The position numbers and the translations under genes were made by a program. A stretch of DNA of 64,000 bases from Paracoccus benzoatiresistens (GTDB lineage: Bacteria > Pseudomonadota > Alphaproteobacteria > Rhodobacterales > Rhodobacteraceae): the NCBI RefSeq assembly GCF_026913015.1, contig NZ_JAPTYD010000009.1, positions 1 through 64,000 on the forward strand, read 5' to 3'. Numbering within the stretch: position 1 is the stretch's first letter; each line of letters begins with the position of its first letter. Below the pieces are notes generated by a model. It saw only the letters and a program-made list of their open reading frames with translations, had not been told where the DNA came from and made no database searches. Positions 63,981 through 64,000 of the stretch are shown here, piece by piece.

Positions 63981-64000
63981 GTCGGGGGCGCTTCGGCGCC

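Overview
The window is about 64 kb of GC-rich DNA (roughly two thirds G+C by eye) from an alphaproteobacterium, most likely a Rhodobacterales member close to Paracoccus/Rhodobacter. Pointers are the murA-DUF2948-hisD-UPF0262-phosphatase order, the DUF6477/DUF6456 pair, a 101-residue protein of the DUF6476 type, class I lysyl-tRNA synthetase, GC-rich intergenic repeats with a GGATATTT core, and the codon usage. Most of the window is compact chromosomal sequence. Genes are packed with ATGA and ATGGCTGA overlaps, and five convergent pairs end on one shared CTAG.

Positions 1-3398 are the right end of a decayed, laterally acquired island. They hold the first codons of an IS21-type transposase, a large perfect hairpin, a truncated IS3 (IS407-type) element with a nonsense codon, a host gene cut by that element, a 54-residue zinc-ribbon gene, an integrase pseudogene, and a tRNA 3'-end fragment that looks like the attachment scar.

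Positions 3403-17835 are dominated by reductive pyrimidine catabolism. preT-methyltransferase-preA encode dihydropyrimidine dehydrogenase with an embedded methyltransferase. An amidase, a dihydropyrimidinase and a four-gene NMT1-type ABC importer form a second operon. A RutR-type regulator sits divergently beside a 16-bp operator matching the RutR consensus. Wedged between the two operons is an unrelated envelope module: sensor kinase, response regulator, PepSY protein, and a divergent secreted repeat protein with a His/Asp/Gly-rich insert.

Positions 17832-30890 carry cell-envelope and stress genes: a TetR regulator, a YcbK-like protein, an L,D-transpeptidase, lpxD with its own ACP and ketosynthase, an IalB protein, a candidate antisense-SD small RNA with a textbook terminator, a HerA-like ATPase, DUF6477/DUF6456, and katA divergent from oxyR. 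Positions 31066-37956 hold fhs, a uracil-DNA glycosylase-like gene, a partial capsule-export set (KpsT-like, KpsE-like, kdsA) and a BaiN-type flavoprotein.

Positions 38051-48991 contain tRNA-Gln, adenine deaminase, tRNA-Arg, rpoH, an RluD-type pseudouridine synthase, ubiK and the tightly coupled lgt-midA-pgeF-nadD-dacB run. Positions 49086-63980 contain lysK, recR-ybaB-dnaX with upstream co-chaperone/GNAT/trpA genes, a LysR/DUF1127 divergent pair, a DMT exporter, the murA-to-phosphatase operon, tRNA-Thr and prfC. No CRISPR array, rRNA or intact prophage was seen.
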